A DNA stretch of 22,513 bases from Microcoleaceae cyanobacterium UBA11344 (GCA_003483675.1 DMYK01000610.1:6515-29027); one strand, 5' to 3'; positions 1 to 9,026 are shown, counted from the stretch's first letter. Numbers and translations: made by a program. Notes: a model not told the origin generated them from the sequence alone.

Positions 1-872
1 ACAAACATCCGGTCTTCATAAACATCAAACGTCGCAAAACTCAACCGACTAGCAGAATACTCCGTCCATTCAGAACGCCCCACCGGACGAGTACCAGCGC
101 CGGCACCACAAATTAGATAAGTCGTGCCATTAATCGAACGAGTTCGTTCGTAACTGTGTTCATGTCCATTGATATAAAGCTGCACGCCGTACTTGTGAAA
201 TAAAGGCGTTAAAGTCTTAATAAAAGGTTGATTCAATCCGTATATACCAGAGGAATAAATTTGATGATGACCGAATACAACTTTCCAAGGTGCTGTGCTC
301 TGACTCAACTCTTTTTCCAGCCAAATTAGCTGATTTTTCCAATCCGCATTATGATTAGTATCTAAAGCAAAAAACTGTAGGTCATCGCGCCGAAAAGTGT
401 AGTAGCGACCTTGCATATTAAAACCCGGATATTTAACTTGCGGGTCGCCGTTAGCTGTACGGATATCGTGATTTCCCAAACAAGCATAAAATTTTACGCC
501 TTGCTGCAATAACGACTGATAAGGGCGCTCAAAAACAGCATTGATTTTATCAATTTCGCCGTTATTATAGATATTGTCGCCGGCGAGAATAGCCAGATTA
601 AATGGGTTTTGCTTGTGATATTGCGTCATCGCCTCAGCCACAGCATACTGGCCCTCGGCACCGGTACCTGTGTCTGCGATCGCCATAAAGCGTAAAATAG
701 GTGGTGTGGTGGGTAAAGGGGCGATCGCCCTTTCTCCCTCAACAGTAGGAAGCACAGCAGCATTGGCGTCTGTACCCCAGGAAGTCTGAAGCTGAAACAT
801 TTTCCAGATTCCCGCCCAACCTAAGCTGCTGAGACTGCCTAAAATCAGAAAGTAACGACGTTTGATGCTCAT
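1..872 (-). CDS. Metallophosphoesterase, purple acid phosphatase-like (3' end off window)
   Basis: The frame is open from the ATG at 872 to the window edge (290 codons), so the C-terminus is missing. The calcineurin-like metal-binding signatures appear in order: ADTG (residues 66-69), GDN (98-100), GNHD, GHH and GHEHSYER. This set is typical of secreted acid phosphatases/phosphodiesterases that use a two-metal centre to hydrolyse phosphomonoesters. The N-terminus MSIKRRYFLIL followed by a short hydrophobic stretch resembles a twin-arginine signal, which suggests export of the folded enzyme to the periplasm or surface. It is divergently arranged with the gene starting at 961, with an 88-base AT-rich spacer that must hold both promoters. 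The family is secure; the substrate is not known. No frame damage is seen. Confidence 0.9.
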   Translation of the reverse strand, partial: MSIKRRYFLILGSLSSLGWAGIWKMFQLQTSWGTDANAAVLPTVEGERAIAPLPTTPPILRFMAIADTGTGAEGQYAVAEAMTQYHKQNPFNLAILAGDNIYNNGEIDKINAVFERPYQSLLQQGVKFYACLGNHDIRTANGDPQVKYPGFNMQGRYYTFRRDDLQFFALDTNHNADWKNQLIWLEKELSQSTAPWKVVFGHHQIYSSGIYGLNQPFIKTLTPLFHKYGVQLYINGHEHSYERTRSINGTTYLICGAGAGTRPVGRSEWTEYSASRLSFATFDVYEDRMF

Positions 873-960
873 AACTAATAAAATGATAAATTAAGACTGA
901 GATCACTCAACTAAAATTAATCCCATTTAAGTATATTTGCAAGGCCCAGAGGCAGAAAAA

Positions 961-1773
961 ATGTCAGAAGAACAAACAAACCAGCCAACTCCAGAACCGT
1001 CTCAATCTCCAACACCGGAGATTGACTCGGCCCCAAAGTCTGCAACTCCTGAAACTGTTGCAGCAGAAATTAACGCCCTTCCCACACCAAAAGTTGCTGT
1101 AAAATCTGATCGTAAGTCTGTAGCAACAAGCACTCAAGGCAGTTTTTTAGAGAAAGTCGGTTTACTTTGGCAAAGTATTGTGAAGCTAGTGCGATCGATT
1201 TTGCCCGCATCCCTCAGTCAGAAGCTATCCGATCCAATTTTGAATGCAGCAATAGCAGCAATTGCGATCGTGATCGTCGGTTTAACTCTGAATATTTTAT
1301 CGGGAAAACCAGCGGCTAAAATAGCGATCGAATCACCGGCAAATTTGCCCGATGTTGTTGCACCTTCAGCGCCACAATCTACCGAATTTAAAAGCAATTT
1401 ACCCGATTTAGTAGCACCGACAGCACCGAACCCCTTAGAAATTGTCCCGCCGCCACCACTGACACCGGAACAGTCTCTGATTGCTGGGATTCAAAATCAA
1501 GTTGCTGAAATTACCGATCGACTTGGCGGCGGTTTAGTTAAGTCGTTTGAAGCTAATTTTTCCAGCAGCATTTTGACAGTGAAATTAGCTGAAGATTGGT
1601 ATAAACTCAGCGAAGTGGAGCAAAATCAGCTTGCAAATAAAATGTGGAAACAGGCGAATTCCCTGGAATTCAGTAAGTTAGAAATTGAGAATTTGCAAGG
1701 AAAGGTAATAGCAAGAAGTCCGGTTGTTGGCTCGGAGATGATTATTTTAGAAAGAGGGATTAATAAAGTTTAA
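961..1773 (+). CDS. Hypothetical single-span membrane protein with Pro-rich linkers
   Basis: I do not recognise a named family. The ATG at 961 is preferred over an upstream in-frame TTG (937) because AGAGG lies 8 bases before it. The 270-residue protein has a Pro/Ser/Thr-rich acidic N-terminus (residues 1-60), a basic/hydrophobic segment (62-90), one clear membrane helix rich in Ala/Ile/Val (about 93-113), then a Pro-rich linker containing two related units (NLPDVVAPSAPQ and NLPDLVAPTAPN). A globular C-terminal domain of about 95 residues begins near LTPEQSLIAGIQ. The topology suggests a tethered protein with its C-terminal domain outside or in the periplasm. It stands alone on the plus strand, divergent from the phosphoesterase gene. 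Low-complexity composition makes function prediction unsafe. Confidence 0.8.
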   Translation: MSEEQTNQPTPEPSQSPTPEIDSAPKSATPETVAAEINALPTPKVAVKSDRKSVATSTQGSFLEKVGLLWQSIVKLVRSILPASLSQKLSDPILNAAIAAIAIVIVGLTLNILSGKPAAKIAIESPANLPDVVAPSAPQSTEFKSNLPDLVAPTAPNPLEIVPPPPLTPEQSLIAGIQNQVAEITDRLGGGLVKSFEANFSSSILTVKLAEDWYKLSEVEQNQLANKMWKQANSLEFSKLEIENLQGKVIARSPVVGSEMIILERGINKV

Positions 1774-1836
1774 ATCCTCTGTATCTGCAAACAGTCAGAT
1801 CCGTCTGAAAGTCCAGGACGCAGCATCAAATTAGCT

Positions 1837-1901
1837 AGGTTTGTAGTGAGGACTTCAGTCCTCTCTCATTTGATGAGGACTGGAGTCCTCACTACGAACC
1901 T
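1837..1901. repeat. Near-perfect inverted repeat, cruciform/MITE-like
   Basis: Two 27-base arms (1837-1863 and 1875-1901) are reverse complements at 25 of 27 positions, separated by 11 bases. Each arm contains a smaller palindrome around GAGGACTnCAGTCCTC, so the DNA could fold as a nested hairpin. It lies 63 bases after the stop of the 961-1773 gene. It could act as a terminator but lacks a T-tract, and it looks more like a dispersed intergenic repeat of the kind common in filamentous cyanobacteria. The rest of 1774-2123 holds only this repeat and the Uma2-like scrap. Confidence 0.75.
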
Positions 1902-1955
1902 GAAAAGGCTGATTTACCACAGATTAAATTAATTAAATTTGAGAAAAATTGAAAA

Positions 1956-2057
1956 ATGACAATTTTAACTCAAGTCCAACAAGTAGAAATTAAATATCCC
2001 AGCAGCGACGGAGATGCGATTGCTGAAAGCGACATCGCGCGCGATTATATAGCTTAG
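1956..2057 (+). pseudogene. N-terminal scrap of a Uma2-family (DUF820) protein
   Basis: The ATG at 1956 opens 33 codons ending at TAG 2055-2057. The peptide starts MTILTQVQQVEIKYPSSDGD, which resembles the N-termini of Uma2-type PD-(D/E)XK proteins, very common in cyanobacteria (pattern YPSSDG followed by a short acidic segment). The whole nuclease core is absent. It looks like the leftover 5' end of a gene whose remainder was lost when the downstream block arrived or rearranged. The assignment rests on a short stretch and is tentative. Confidence 0.4.
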
Positions 2058-2123
2058 CGCATCAATTAGTTAGTTTGAAACTACCAAAATCCAACAGCTC
2101 ACTCGCATCTACGGAAATCAAAC

Positions 2124-3728
2124 ATGAAACCTTTTCAAGCTTCACCTTTTAACACTCAAGATCCGTTTCAGAATTTGCTCGCCTCAGAATTTGAGATTGA
2201 TACCAAAAACTTACTCAATAGTCGATCGCTCGCCAACACCATCCCAGAACAAACACTCGCTTCACTTCCAGCCAATGAGAACAATAGCGCTGAAGACATC
2301 GCCAGCTTTTCCAACTCCCTCAGTTTGACTCAGAGCTTCCCCAACACAGATTTTACCACCCCCGAAGAAAATAGCGCACTGGATGCTCTGACTGGGGAAC
2401 TTATCGCTGAAAGGGATCTCGACTACTCAGACAAAGATATTTTAATCGGCGAAAGACGCGCATCCCTACTCGCACCAACAGCTTCAAATCCTAAAAAACC
2501 TCCCATCATCCAAAACGCCGAACTTAAGTTTACAGACAGCAACAATCAACCTTTTCCCAACAATCAACCCGTTCTCTTCATCACGGCTACCAATGTATTA
2601 GTAGATAACTTTGGCGACGCCCTAGGCAGTCAATTCAGCGACTTAACCGTTAAATTTTTAGTAGGCAAACAAGCTTACGAAGGAACAGTTTTGACAGACA
2701 AAAGTCGCACTTTGGTAAACAATCAATTTGAAATCGCCGTTCAAGTTCCCAACACCGTACCGTTAGGTGAATCCCGCATCGTCATCAGCCGCAAGCAAAA
2801 CGAAAAAGTCAGCCCGAAGCCCTCAGAAGCAGCAAAAGAAGTTAAATACGATAGCAGTCCTTACCGAATTGAAAACAATACAGAATACATCTTTGCCGCG
2901 CAGTGGACAGCAGATAAAGTTGCAATTATTAACGGTGCAAATCCCGAATCAGTCGTCACAGCTACTAATAGCAGCGACTTGTCGATTGCCAGCGTTTCTG
3001 TAGGCACGGATGATATACTCGATCGACCGCGAGAACTAACTGTAACCAGTGACGGCAGCCGTGCTTATGTAGCGATGGATCGTTCTGGGCGCATTGCTTT
3101 AGTCGATCCGATGACGCGACAACAGATAGACACTCAGCCGAATACCGCTGGTATTAACCCGATAAATTTGCCCAGCGGTGCAGAACCTCGATCCATAGTC
3201 ATAGACCCCCGCGACCAATACGCTTACATCGCAGACGGAAAAATCGGCGGCAATTCTATCTACGTTCTCGATATCAACCCGTTCTCGTCCAAGTATCACC
3301 AAGTTACCCAAACTATTACAGTTGGTGCGGCGCCTAGCGGTTTGCGACAGATGGCAATTAGCAGTGACGGAAAGAAGCTATTTGTTACCGCGCCCAATGG
3401 GATAAACAGCCAGATTTACGTTGTGAATATTGACCCCAAAGACCGACCCCGCGACCCAAGTCAGAACCCTAAAAAGTGGAATCAATTAATCGGAACTGTA
3501 ACAGCCGATGAAGGCGTAGAAGGATTAGCTTCTACGGTCGATCCGCTGAAAATGACCTTTACAAACAGCGGGAAAGATAGCAAAGGATTTGGGGTACTGG
3601 ATATTACAAATAATAATCCGGTAAGTTTTGCTGCTACTACTCGCTATACAAATTTAGGTCTGGGTTCAAGTTTTGATTACTTTGATGTAAATGAGGGAGT
3701 TTCGGTAACGGTTTTTACCGGATGCTAG
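2124..3728 (+). CDS. N-terminal part of giant multidomain protein: TIG-like and YncE-like beta-propeller (frameshifted before 3728)
   Basis: This is the 5' portion of a gene whose reading continues in another frame to 7719. The ATG at 2124 has GGAAA about 8 bases upstream. Residues 1-120 are polar with no obvious signal peptide or membrane helix. About 130-235 looks like an IPT/TIG-type beta-sandwich. From about 250, repeats of the form RELTVTSDGSRAYVAM, RSIVIDPRDQYAYIAD and RQMAISSDGKKLFVT are classic blades of a YncE-like beta-propeller, usually a binding platform in extracytoplasmic proteins. The last residues VSVTVFTGC are out of frame; removing one T from the five-T run 3712-3716 gives VSVTVLPDASYAFVVGR, which restores the blade. 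Together with the next entry it encodes about 1864 residues. Either a sequencing/assembly indel or a genuine broken or frameshifting gene is possible. Confidence 0.85.
   Translation: MKPFQASPFNTQDPFQNLLASEFEIDTKNLLNSRSLANTIPEQTLASLPANENNSAEDIASFSNSLSLTQSFPNTDFTTPEENSALDALTGELIAERDLDYSDKDILIGERRASLLAPTASNPKKPPIIQNAELKFTDSNNQPFPNNQPVLFITATNVLVDNFGDALGSQFSDLTVKFLVGKQAYEGTVLTDKSRTLVNNQFEIAVQVPNTVPLGESRIVISRKQNEKVSPKPSEAAKEVKYDSSPYRIENNTEYIFAAQWTADKVAIINGANPESVVTATNSSDLSIASVSVGTDDILDRPRELTVTSDGSRAYVAMDRSGRIALVDPMTRQQIDTQPNTAGINPINLPSGAEPRSIVIDPRDQYAYIADGKIGGNSIYVLDINPFSSKYHQVTQTITVGAAPSGLRQMAISSDGKKLFVTAPNGINSQIYVVNIDPKDRPRDPSQNPKKWNQLIGTVTADEGVEGLASTVDPLKMTFTNSGKDSKGFGVLDITNNNPVSFAATTRYTNLGLGSSFDYFDVNEGVSVTVFTGC
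3709..3728 (+). other. Frameshift point in the giant gene at a five-T run
   Basis: The frame from 2124 ends at TAG 3726-3728. The frame of the downstream part is closed upstream by TAA at 3706-3708, so the join must lie between 3709 and 3725. At GTTTTTACCGG (3711-3721), reading four Ts instead of five gives VLPDASYAFV and continues a propeller strand. A +1 ribosomal slip or a one-base insertion would explain it equally well. Confidence 0.85.
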
Positions 3729-6700
3729 TTATGCCTTTGTTGTCGGCCGCAATTCCGACACGAAATTCTTCGGTCAGGAATTGCCCAGCGTAGATGGAGA
3801 CCAGCGGGCCGGTAGCAATATCGGCATTATCAAAGACCCGCTAACAAATCCGCAATTAGTAGCAGCAACTCGACCAATTCCCGACGGATTTGCTACTGAT
3901 TTAGTGCTTTCTGGCGATAGCAAGTACCTCTATGCTTCCTATCCGAATTTGAGCGGTGCGAATGGCAAGGTGTATGTCTTTGACACTGAAGAATTCGTGA
4001 AAACATTGACCAACCCCGGTCAATTTCAAATTGATGCTAAAGGTCGGGGTGTCGGGCTGCCTTTGTTCGACAGCACTACAGCACGAACTGCTACGGTTGC
4101 TGACCTTTCGACAGTGCCCATTGATAATATTAACCCAGCGGTTAGTGTTGCTGCTGACTTCCAGATTCTGATTGATGCGAACAACCAGTATACTTACGGC
4201 GTGACACCTGGTAGCAAACGAGCTCCCGTTGCTGCAACTAACTCTCGCGGTTTGGCGGCGACACCGCTGGATTGGTTGGATTTGACTGGGCCAGGTGAGG
4301 ATATAATAAATGACTTGACTCCGACTTTTGAATGGAATTTCGGCATTCCTGATTCGCAAATACGCGAAGTTAATTTGTTTGTAAGTACCTTCCCAGAAGG
4401 TGAGGGTCTGTTGCCTTGGGATCAAGTTGTCAATTTATCGGAAGTGCTGCCCAATTCCCACCTAACTCAAGAGGAAAAAAGACAATTTTTGAGTTCTCCG
4501 TGGCAAGAGTTTGATGACTTTAATCCCAACCGCATTCTAACAGCAACTTGGAAGCCTTCTGGTGGCTGGGTTTGGAATGGAGGTGACAGGTTTGGAGATA
4601 ACAACAATTTTACCCTCGATCCAGACCGGACTCTCACAGCAGGTCAAACCTATTATTGGGCTGTCGAAGCAATAAACACTGAGGGAGAGCGAAATCTTGA
4701 TTTTGGGGAGTTTAATACACAGCTAGAAAGCGCTCTTTCTCCGTTTAGAAGCGTCACTGTTCTCACTCACGGTTTTACACCTCCGATAGTTACCGAAGCA
4801 CTAATTACCCCTAACTTTTTTGAAATTGCAAACAACATCGCGGATGCAGGGGGTGGGGGTTTGATTATTCGCTACGATCAGGGTACAGGTTTCTGGGTTC
4901 CTGTCGATAAATATGGCGCTGTGATGCAAGACTTCCCCGCAGGTCAAAATCCAGAAACCACAACAAATTACCTCGAACAATTAGCTACTTACATATCTGA
5001 CAATTACAGCGACAAATCTTTAGTGCTTCTGCCTGATTGGGCTCAAAACAACGAATCAAGCGTGCCTGATTCTGGTTTTACAGAAGGTGCAGCAGATGCT
5101 TTCTACGCCTCGCTGGTGCAGTTAGACCAAGCTTTGGGCGGAACCATTGGAGGACTCGATTCTCAAGGGAGGCCGCGCTTTTACGACAGCCAGGGGAAAC
5201 TGATTCGAGAGCAAGGTGACTTGTTCGACTCTCCCATGCACTTTATTGGCTTCAGTCGCGGAACAGTTGTTAATAGTGAAATTGTGCAGCGTTTGCTGAC
5301 AGCATTCCCCAATGCAGGCGGAACAAATCAATTCGGTCGCGATTTTCAAGTGACAACAATCGACCCCCACGACTTCGATCAGGAGAGTCTTTCACTGCCG
5401 TTAATTGGAGGGTTTAGAAACTTCTACGAGCCAAAGGTGCAAACTTGGGAAGGCATTACATTTGCCGATAATTACTATCAAACTACAGCCGATCCGAGTT
5501 TGGGGTCGTTGACTCCCAACGGTCGAAATATTCCTAACCTTTTACCACCAGAAGATACTAGCAATCAACCCGGACTCAACTTCCCGAAAGATGAAGATGG
5601 CAATTTCCTCGGTGTCCCCGATGTAGTCGAATTTCTGGGAACTCGTTCTGGGGAAACGGACTATGCTGACAGTCGGGCTGGCTTCAGCCGACAAACCGAT
5701 CCTATTCCAGTAGTTGGGGGCGGTTTGGGCGCTACTCACGGACGAGTTCTAAATTGGTATTCCAGCAGTGCGAATCTGGGTTTAAGGGAGTCGCAACCCA
5801 GTCATGCGGTGGATTGGCTCGAAGATCCAATTTACCGCCGTCGCAGCGATGGAAGTTACAAGCTGTTATTCGATGCCGACTTCTACGATACTAATCCCAA
5901 CCGTGTCAATCCTTGGTACACCCCAAATCATACAGATGCAAACTTTGTCCAAGGTAGCGCTGATGCTCCTTGGGAAGGGATTGGGACTGGATGGTTTTAT
6001 TCTATAAATGGTGGCGGTGAACGTTTGTGGCCAGAAACGCAGCCACGAGTTCCGCTAAGTTTCGACAACACTTACAGCGCCAGAATGCGTGGTGATGATA
6101 CTGTTCCTACTTTGTTTAACGGCAATTTTGATGCTGTTACCGATCCGTTTGGGGGGAATTTGAGCCAGGTTCGCAGAACTATTTCTAATGCGCTACCTGG
6201 GTGGTCATTCCACAACGGTCAATCCAATCCAAATATTGATTTAGTTCAAAATTTGGAGGACGTAAAGTCAAAGAAAGGGAAAAGCGAAACAGACTATGCC
6301 TTTAAACTAGGAGCCAACGGAGTAAAAGAAATTGTTCACAATCGATTTGTTGTACCTGACTGGGGAAATTTACGCTTTGATATTCATGCTCCTGTCAAAA
6401 AAGGAAACCTGAAGGTCACGTTGGAAACGACAACAGGTACAGAGATCGCAAAAACCACAATAGACCTTAAAAGCAATTTGCAAAAACTCCCTTTCAACCG
6501 CAACGAAAATGTCAATACCCCAGAAAAGCTCGATCTGGCTACTAATATCTACTTAGGTAATGCTAATAAGATTGGATTTGGTGGAGAAGGTTTTGAAACT
6601 TTCCAGCTTAACTTGCAAACTCCTGATGAAGTGACACAGCTTTACCGAGGGCAACCAGCTACTTTGAAGTTTGAATTAGAAGGGGGAGACTATGTTTACA

Positions 6701-7719
6701 TAGATCATGTCTTCTTTAAGAGTGACCCTCTTAAATTTGGCAATCCAACTGAAGCAATATGGGATGATAGAGCTCCCGAACAAAATCCTTACCAAACCAA
6801 TTTGTTGCTTGAAAAACCCCAGTACACCTCATCTTATAATGCCGTCACTAGACTTCCTAACTGGGTCAGTTGGAAAGTTGATGATTCTTGGAGAAAGCCA
6901 TCTGCAAACAGAACAAATGCTCCATTCATAGCCGATCTTGACTTGCCTGGTAGTTCTACAGCTCCGAACTGGCCTCAAATCGATGGGAGAATTTATGGAG
7001 GAACGGGTCTGGATAGAGGTCATCTTATCCCCAACGTAGATAGAAACAGAAATGAGAAAGATGCTATTGCTACCTACATGGGCACTAACTTAATTCCACA
7101 AGCAATAGACAATAATCGACTTTTCCTCAACAACAGTAACGAAATTGACGTAAACATTTCTCCTGCATGGTCTCGAATTGAATCAAAATTAGTTAGGCAG
7201 CTCATCTTTAATCAGAATAAAGAACTTTATATTACTGCTGGGGTATTCGATACCAAACAGGAAAATTGGTCTCTTCTGAATTCTCAGCCGAGAACTCGGG
7301 CGTCTGAAATGATTGTGAAAAATCCGGGAACTGTAAATACTAGAAGATTCGAATCTAATGCAATCCGTATTCCTGGATGGACATGGAAAACAATTCTAGT
7401 TTTTAACAAACCAGGTCTTGGGGAAGAAGATGTTCTTGGCAGCTACACGTACATCACGCCCAACACACCTGAACCATTCACAAACTGGGAGGGACAATCA
7501 CTTGAGCATCCTTTAAATCAACTGTTAGGGTTGAATCGCGAGCCTATAACAAGTGCTGAACAATGGCGAAGACCTAATACATGGAAGATTTCCATTGAGA
7601 AACTTGAAAATCTTCTTAATAGTCAAGGATCTGATTTGATTTTTAACTTTTTGTCAAATCTTCCTGAAGACATTCGGGAGCGAATCAAACAACAGAATAA
7701 TTTTTCTTTCCCACCATAA
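3718..7719 (+). CDS. C-terminal part of giant protein: propeller, alpha/beta hydrolase, jellyroll-like region, NUC-family nuclease tip
   Basis: This continues the preceding gene in the shifted frame. It has no convincing start of its own (the first candidate is TTG 3781), so it is read as the same protein. The order is: last propeller blades (to about 4000); an Fn3-like segment (4310-4700); an alpha/beta-hydrolase domain with LTHGF (about 4762), nucleophile elbow GFSRG (5248-5262), acid region TIDPHD (Asp codon 5362) and probable catalytic His in THGRVLNWY (5737). Next come a jellyroll/carbohydrate-binding-like region (LFNGNFDAV to VYIDHVFF, 6108-6720) and a DNA/RNA non-specific endonuclease domain (about 6800-7300) with DRGH at 7012-7023 and TNLIPQ. 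It resembles the Anabaena NucA/Serratia nuclease family, which uses the DRGH His and a Mg-binding Asn. The C-terminal half recurs in three downstream copies, and it converges on a PRP gene at 8051-8980. Predicted role: carrier with a nuclease toxin tip (inference). Confidence 0.85.
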   Translation, partial: PDASYAFVVGRNSDTKFFGQELPSVDGDQRAGSNIGIIKDPLTNPQLVAATRPIPDGFATDLVLSGDSKYLYASYPNLSGANGKVYVFDTEEFVKTLTNPGQFQIDAKGRGVGLPLFDSTTARTATVADLSTVPIDNINPAVSVAADFQILIDANNQYTYGVTPGSKRAPVAATNSRGLAATPLDWLDLTGPGEDIINDLTPTFEWNFGIPDSQIREVNLFVSTFPEGEGLLPWDQVVNLSEVLPNSHLTQEEKRQFLSSPWQEFDDFNPNRILTATWKPSGGWVWNGGDRFGDNNNFTLDPDRTLTAGQTYYWAVEAINTEGERNLDFGEFNTQLESALSPFRSVTVLTHGFTPPIVTEALITPNFFEIANNIADAGGGGLIIRYDQGTGFWVPVDKYGAVMQDFPAGQNPETTTNYLEQLATYISDNYSDKSLVLLPDWAQNNESSVPDSGFTEGAADAFYASLVQLDQALGGTIGGLDSQGRPRFYDSQGKLIREQGDLFDSPMHFIGFSRGTVVNSEIVQRLLTAFPNAGGTNQFGRDFQVTTIDPHDFDQESLSLPLIGGFRNFYEPKVQTWEGITFADNYYQTTADPSLGSLTPNGRNIPNLLPPEDTSNQPGLNFPKDEDGNFLGVPDVVEFLGTRSGETDYADSRAGFSRQTDPIPVVGGGLGATHGRVLNWYSSSANLGLRESQPSHAVDWLEDPIYRRRSDGSYKLLFDADFYDTNPNRVNPWYTPNHTDANFVQGSADAPWEGIGTGWFYSINGGGERLWPETQPRVPLSFDNTYSARMRGDDTVPTLFNGNFDAVTDPFGGNLSQVRRTISNALPGWSFHNGQSNPNIDLVQNLEDVKSKKGKSETDYAFKLGANGVKEIVHNRFVVPDWGNLRFDIHAPVKKGNLKVTLETTTGTEIAKTTIDLKSNLQKLPFNRNENVNTPEKLDLATNIYLGNANKIGFGGEGFETFQLNLQTPDEVTQLYRGQPATLKFELEGGDYVYIDHVFFKSDPLKFGNPTEAIWDDRAPEQNPYQTNLLLEKPQYTSSYNAVTRLPNWVSWKVDDSWRKPSANRTNAPFIADLDLPGSSTAPNWPQIDGRIYGGTGLDRGHLIPNVDRNRNEKDAIATYMGTNLIPQAIDNNRLFLNNSNEIDVNISPAWSRIESKLVRQLIFNQNKELYITAGVFDTKQENWSLLNSQPRTRASEMIVKNPGTVNTRRFESNAIRIPGWTWKTILVFNKPGLGEEDVLGSYTYITPNTPEPFTNWEGQSLEHPLNQLLGLNREPITSAEQWRRPNTWKISIEKLENLLNSQGSDLIFNFLSNLPEDIRERIKQQNNFSFPP

Positions 7720-7730
7720 ATTTGGCTTTC

Positions 7731-7873
7731 TCAGGACTTACCTAAAACTCTTGTGAAAGAGGTTGAAAAGGTATCCGAAAGTTCAAAGCATTGACAATTA
7801 TTTCAATCTTGCGTAAGTTCTGATTGTATCCGGTTAAATATCGGTAATACGGACATCTTCAGGACTTACGCAA
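7731..7873. repeat. Three copies of a 15-17 base motif (TCAGGACTTACGCAA type), MITE/IS-end relics
   Basis: TCAGGACTTACGCAA at 7859-7873 is inverted relative to TTGCGTAAGTTCTGA at 7809-7823 (14 of 15 pair), and a degenerate direct copy TCAGGACTTACCTAA is at 7731-7745. Motifs of this type are found at ends of transposable elements in cyanobacteria. No transposase frame is present. The region lies between the convergent giant gene and the first PRP gene; apart from these repeats I see nothing defined in 7720-8050. Confidence 0.6.
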
Positions 7874-8050
7874 AAAATGGTTTGATCGGCTATCTGTAGG
7901 GGTAAGGTACGCAGTGTACAGCCTATAGATGGAGTGTGTCCGTAATTCTCTATCTTGAAACAATCGTGCTAAATAATCGAATTTGCTCTGCACAAACTAA
8001 TGATATTTTGGTTTACTAACACAACTAGATATAACCCCACCGAAACTTAT

Positions 8051-8980
8051 TCAAAATTCACCTTCTATAATTGAGCGAGACCAATGAGCGTCAGCATTGA
8101 CTGGACCAGGAATAAATTCTCCACTAATCCAAGTAGTGTTGCAAAAAAACATTACATCTAAGAAATTAAAACTACCTTGAGCTCCTTGGAGGTTAGAGCC
8201 AGTGAAGTTAGTAGCTGTCATATCCAACCCTGCCAAATTTACCCCTCTTAAATCACTATAAATTATCTGCGAATTAGTAAAATTACAACGGGATAAGTTA
8301 GCATTTCTAAAATCACAACTTATAACTTTATCAAACTGAGAATTTTCCAAATTGGCTTCGTAAAAGTTGACATAGCTCAAGTGAGTTTTCGACAGGTTGG
8401 CCTCACGCAAGTCAGCTCCGCTCAAGTCGATACGATGTAAGACTATATCCTTAAAAATTCGCTCACCAGCAGCATAGCGTCTGAGAAAAGTTTGAGCATC
8501 TATTACTATATCAGGTGAACTTTGTACACTTATATTAGGCATGATTGTCTGACAAGAAATCGTATTTTCTGTTGTTTTAATATCAGTTAAATTGGCATCA
8601 GTTAGATTTGTCATCACCAGTATAGCATTACTTAAATCAGCACCCGTCAAGTCAGCACCCGTCAAGTCAGCACCCGTCAAATCAGTATTAATCAATTTAG
8701 TATTTCTGAGATTAGCATGGCTCAAATTAGCATTAATCAGTAAACCATAACTTATCTGAACTTTTTCTAAATTGGCATGGCTAAAGTTAGCATTAATTAA
8801 ATGAGTGCCTGTCAAATCAGCTTCTTCGAGATTAGCACCGCTAAAGTTGATATCAACCAGACAATCATCCCGTAAATGAATATTTATGAGATTGAGCTCT
8901 ATGAAATCGCGCTCCCCAGTCCTATACCGTCTAACTAACTCTTGAGCCATATATCGGCTATATAGCAATTTTGGGTTCAT
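8051..8980 (-). CDS. Pentapeptide-repeat protein 1, two-module; candidate immunity partner of the full-length nuclease
   Basis: The protein is mostly A(D/N)LxX pentapeptide repeats, expected to fold as a right-handed quadrilateral beta-helix. I chose ATG 8980 (a GGAAAA motif precedes it); ATG 8950 (MAQELVRRYRTGERDF) is an alternative, and a GTG at 9031 would run into the next cassette. Two modules are visible. The first begins with LVRRYRTGERDF and ends near TISCQTIMPN; the second begins with FLRRYAAGERIF and continues to the C-terminus. TIMPN in the middle corresponds to the TIMPDG that ends the other PRPs, so this looks like a fusion of two PRP genes. Three identical 15-base units (8636-8685) encode ADLTG-type repeats. 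It lies convergent to and 331 bases beyond the giant gene. PRPs such as Qnr and MfpA mimic DNA; inhibition of the nuclease is inferred, not shown. Confidence 0.88.
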   Translation of the reverse strand: MNPKLLYSRYMAQELVRRYRTGERDFIELNLINIHLRDDCLVDINFSGANLEEADLTGTHLINANFSHANLEKVQISYGLLINANLSHANLRNTKLINTDLTGADLTGADLTGADLSNAILVMTNLTDANLTDIKTTENTISCQTIMPNISVQSSPDIVIDAQTFLRRYAAGERIFKDIVLHRIDLSGADLREANLSKTHLSYVNFYEANLENSQFDKVISCDFRNANLSRCNFTNSQIIYSDLRGVNLAGLDMTATNFTGSNLQGAQGSFNFLDVMFFCNTTWISGEFIPGPVNADAHWSRSIIEGEF

Positions 8981-9026
8981 AACTGTTTTTCCAGATCGCG
9001 ACTGGTTTGATTTTAGCTTAAATAAT

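Noticed and set aside
4753..5760. Cassettes 2-4 as additional hydrolases
   Set aside because: Only the full-length gene has the THGF and GFSRG parts; the orphan modules start after the nucleophile, so they cannot form the active site.
8636..8690. Tandem 15-base DNA repeat within PRP1 as a separate repeat element
   Set aside because: It is simply three consecutive ADLTG-type pentapeptide units of the coding sequence.
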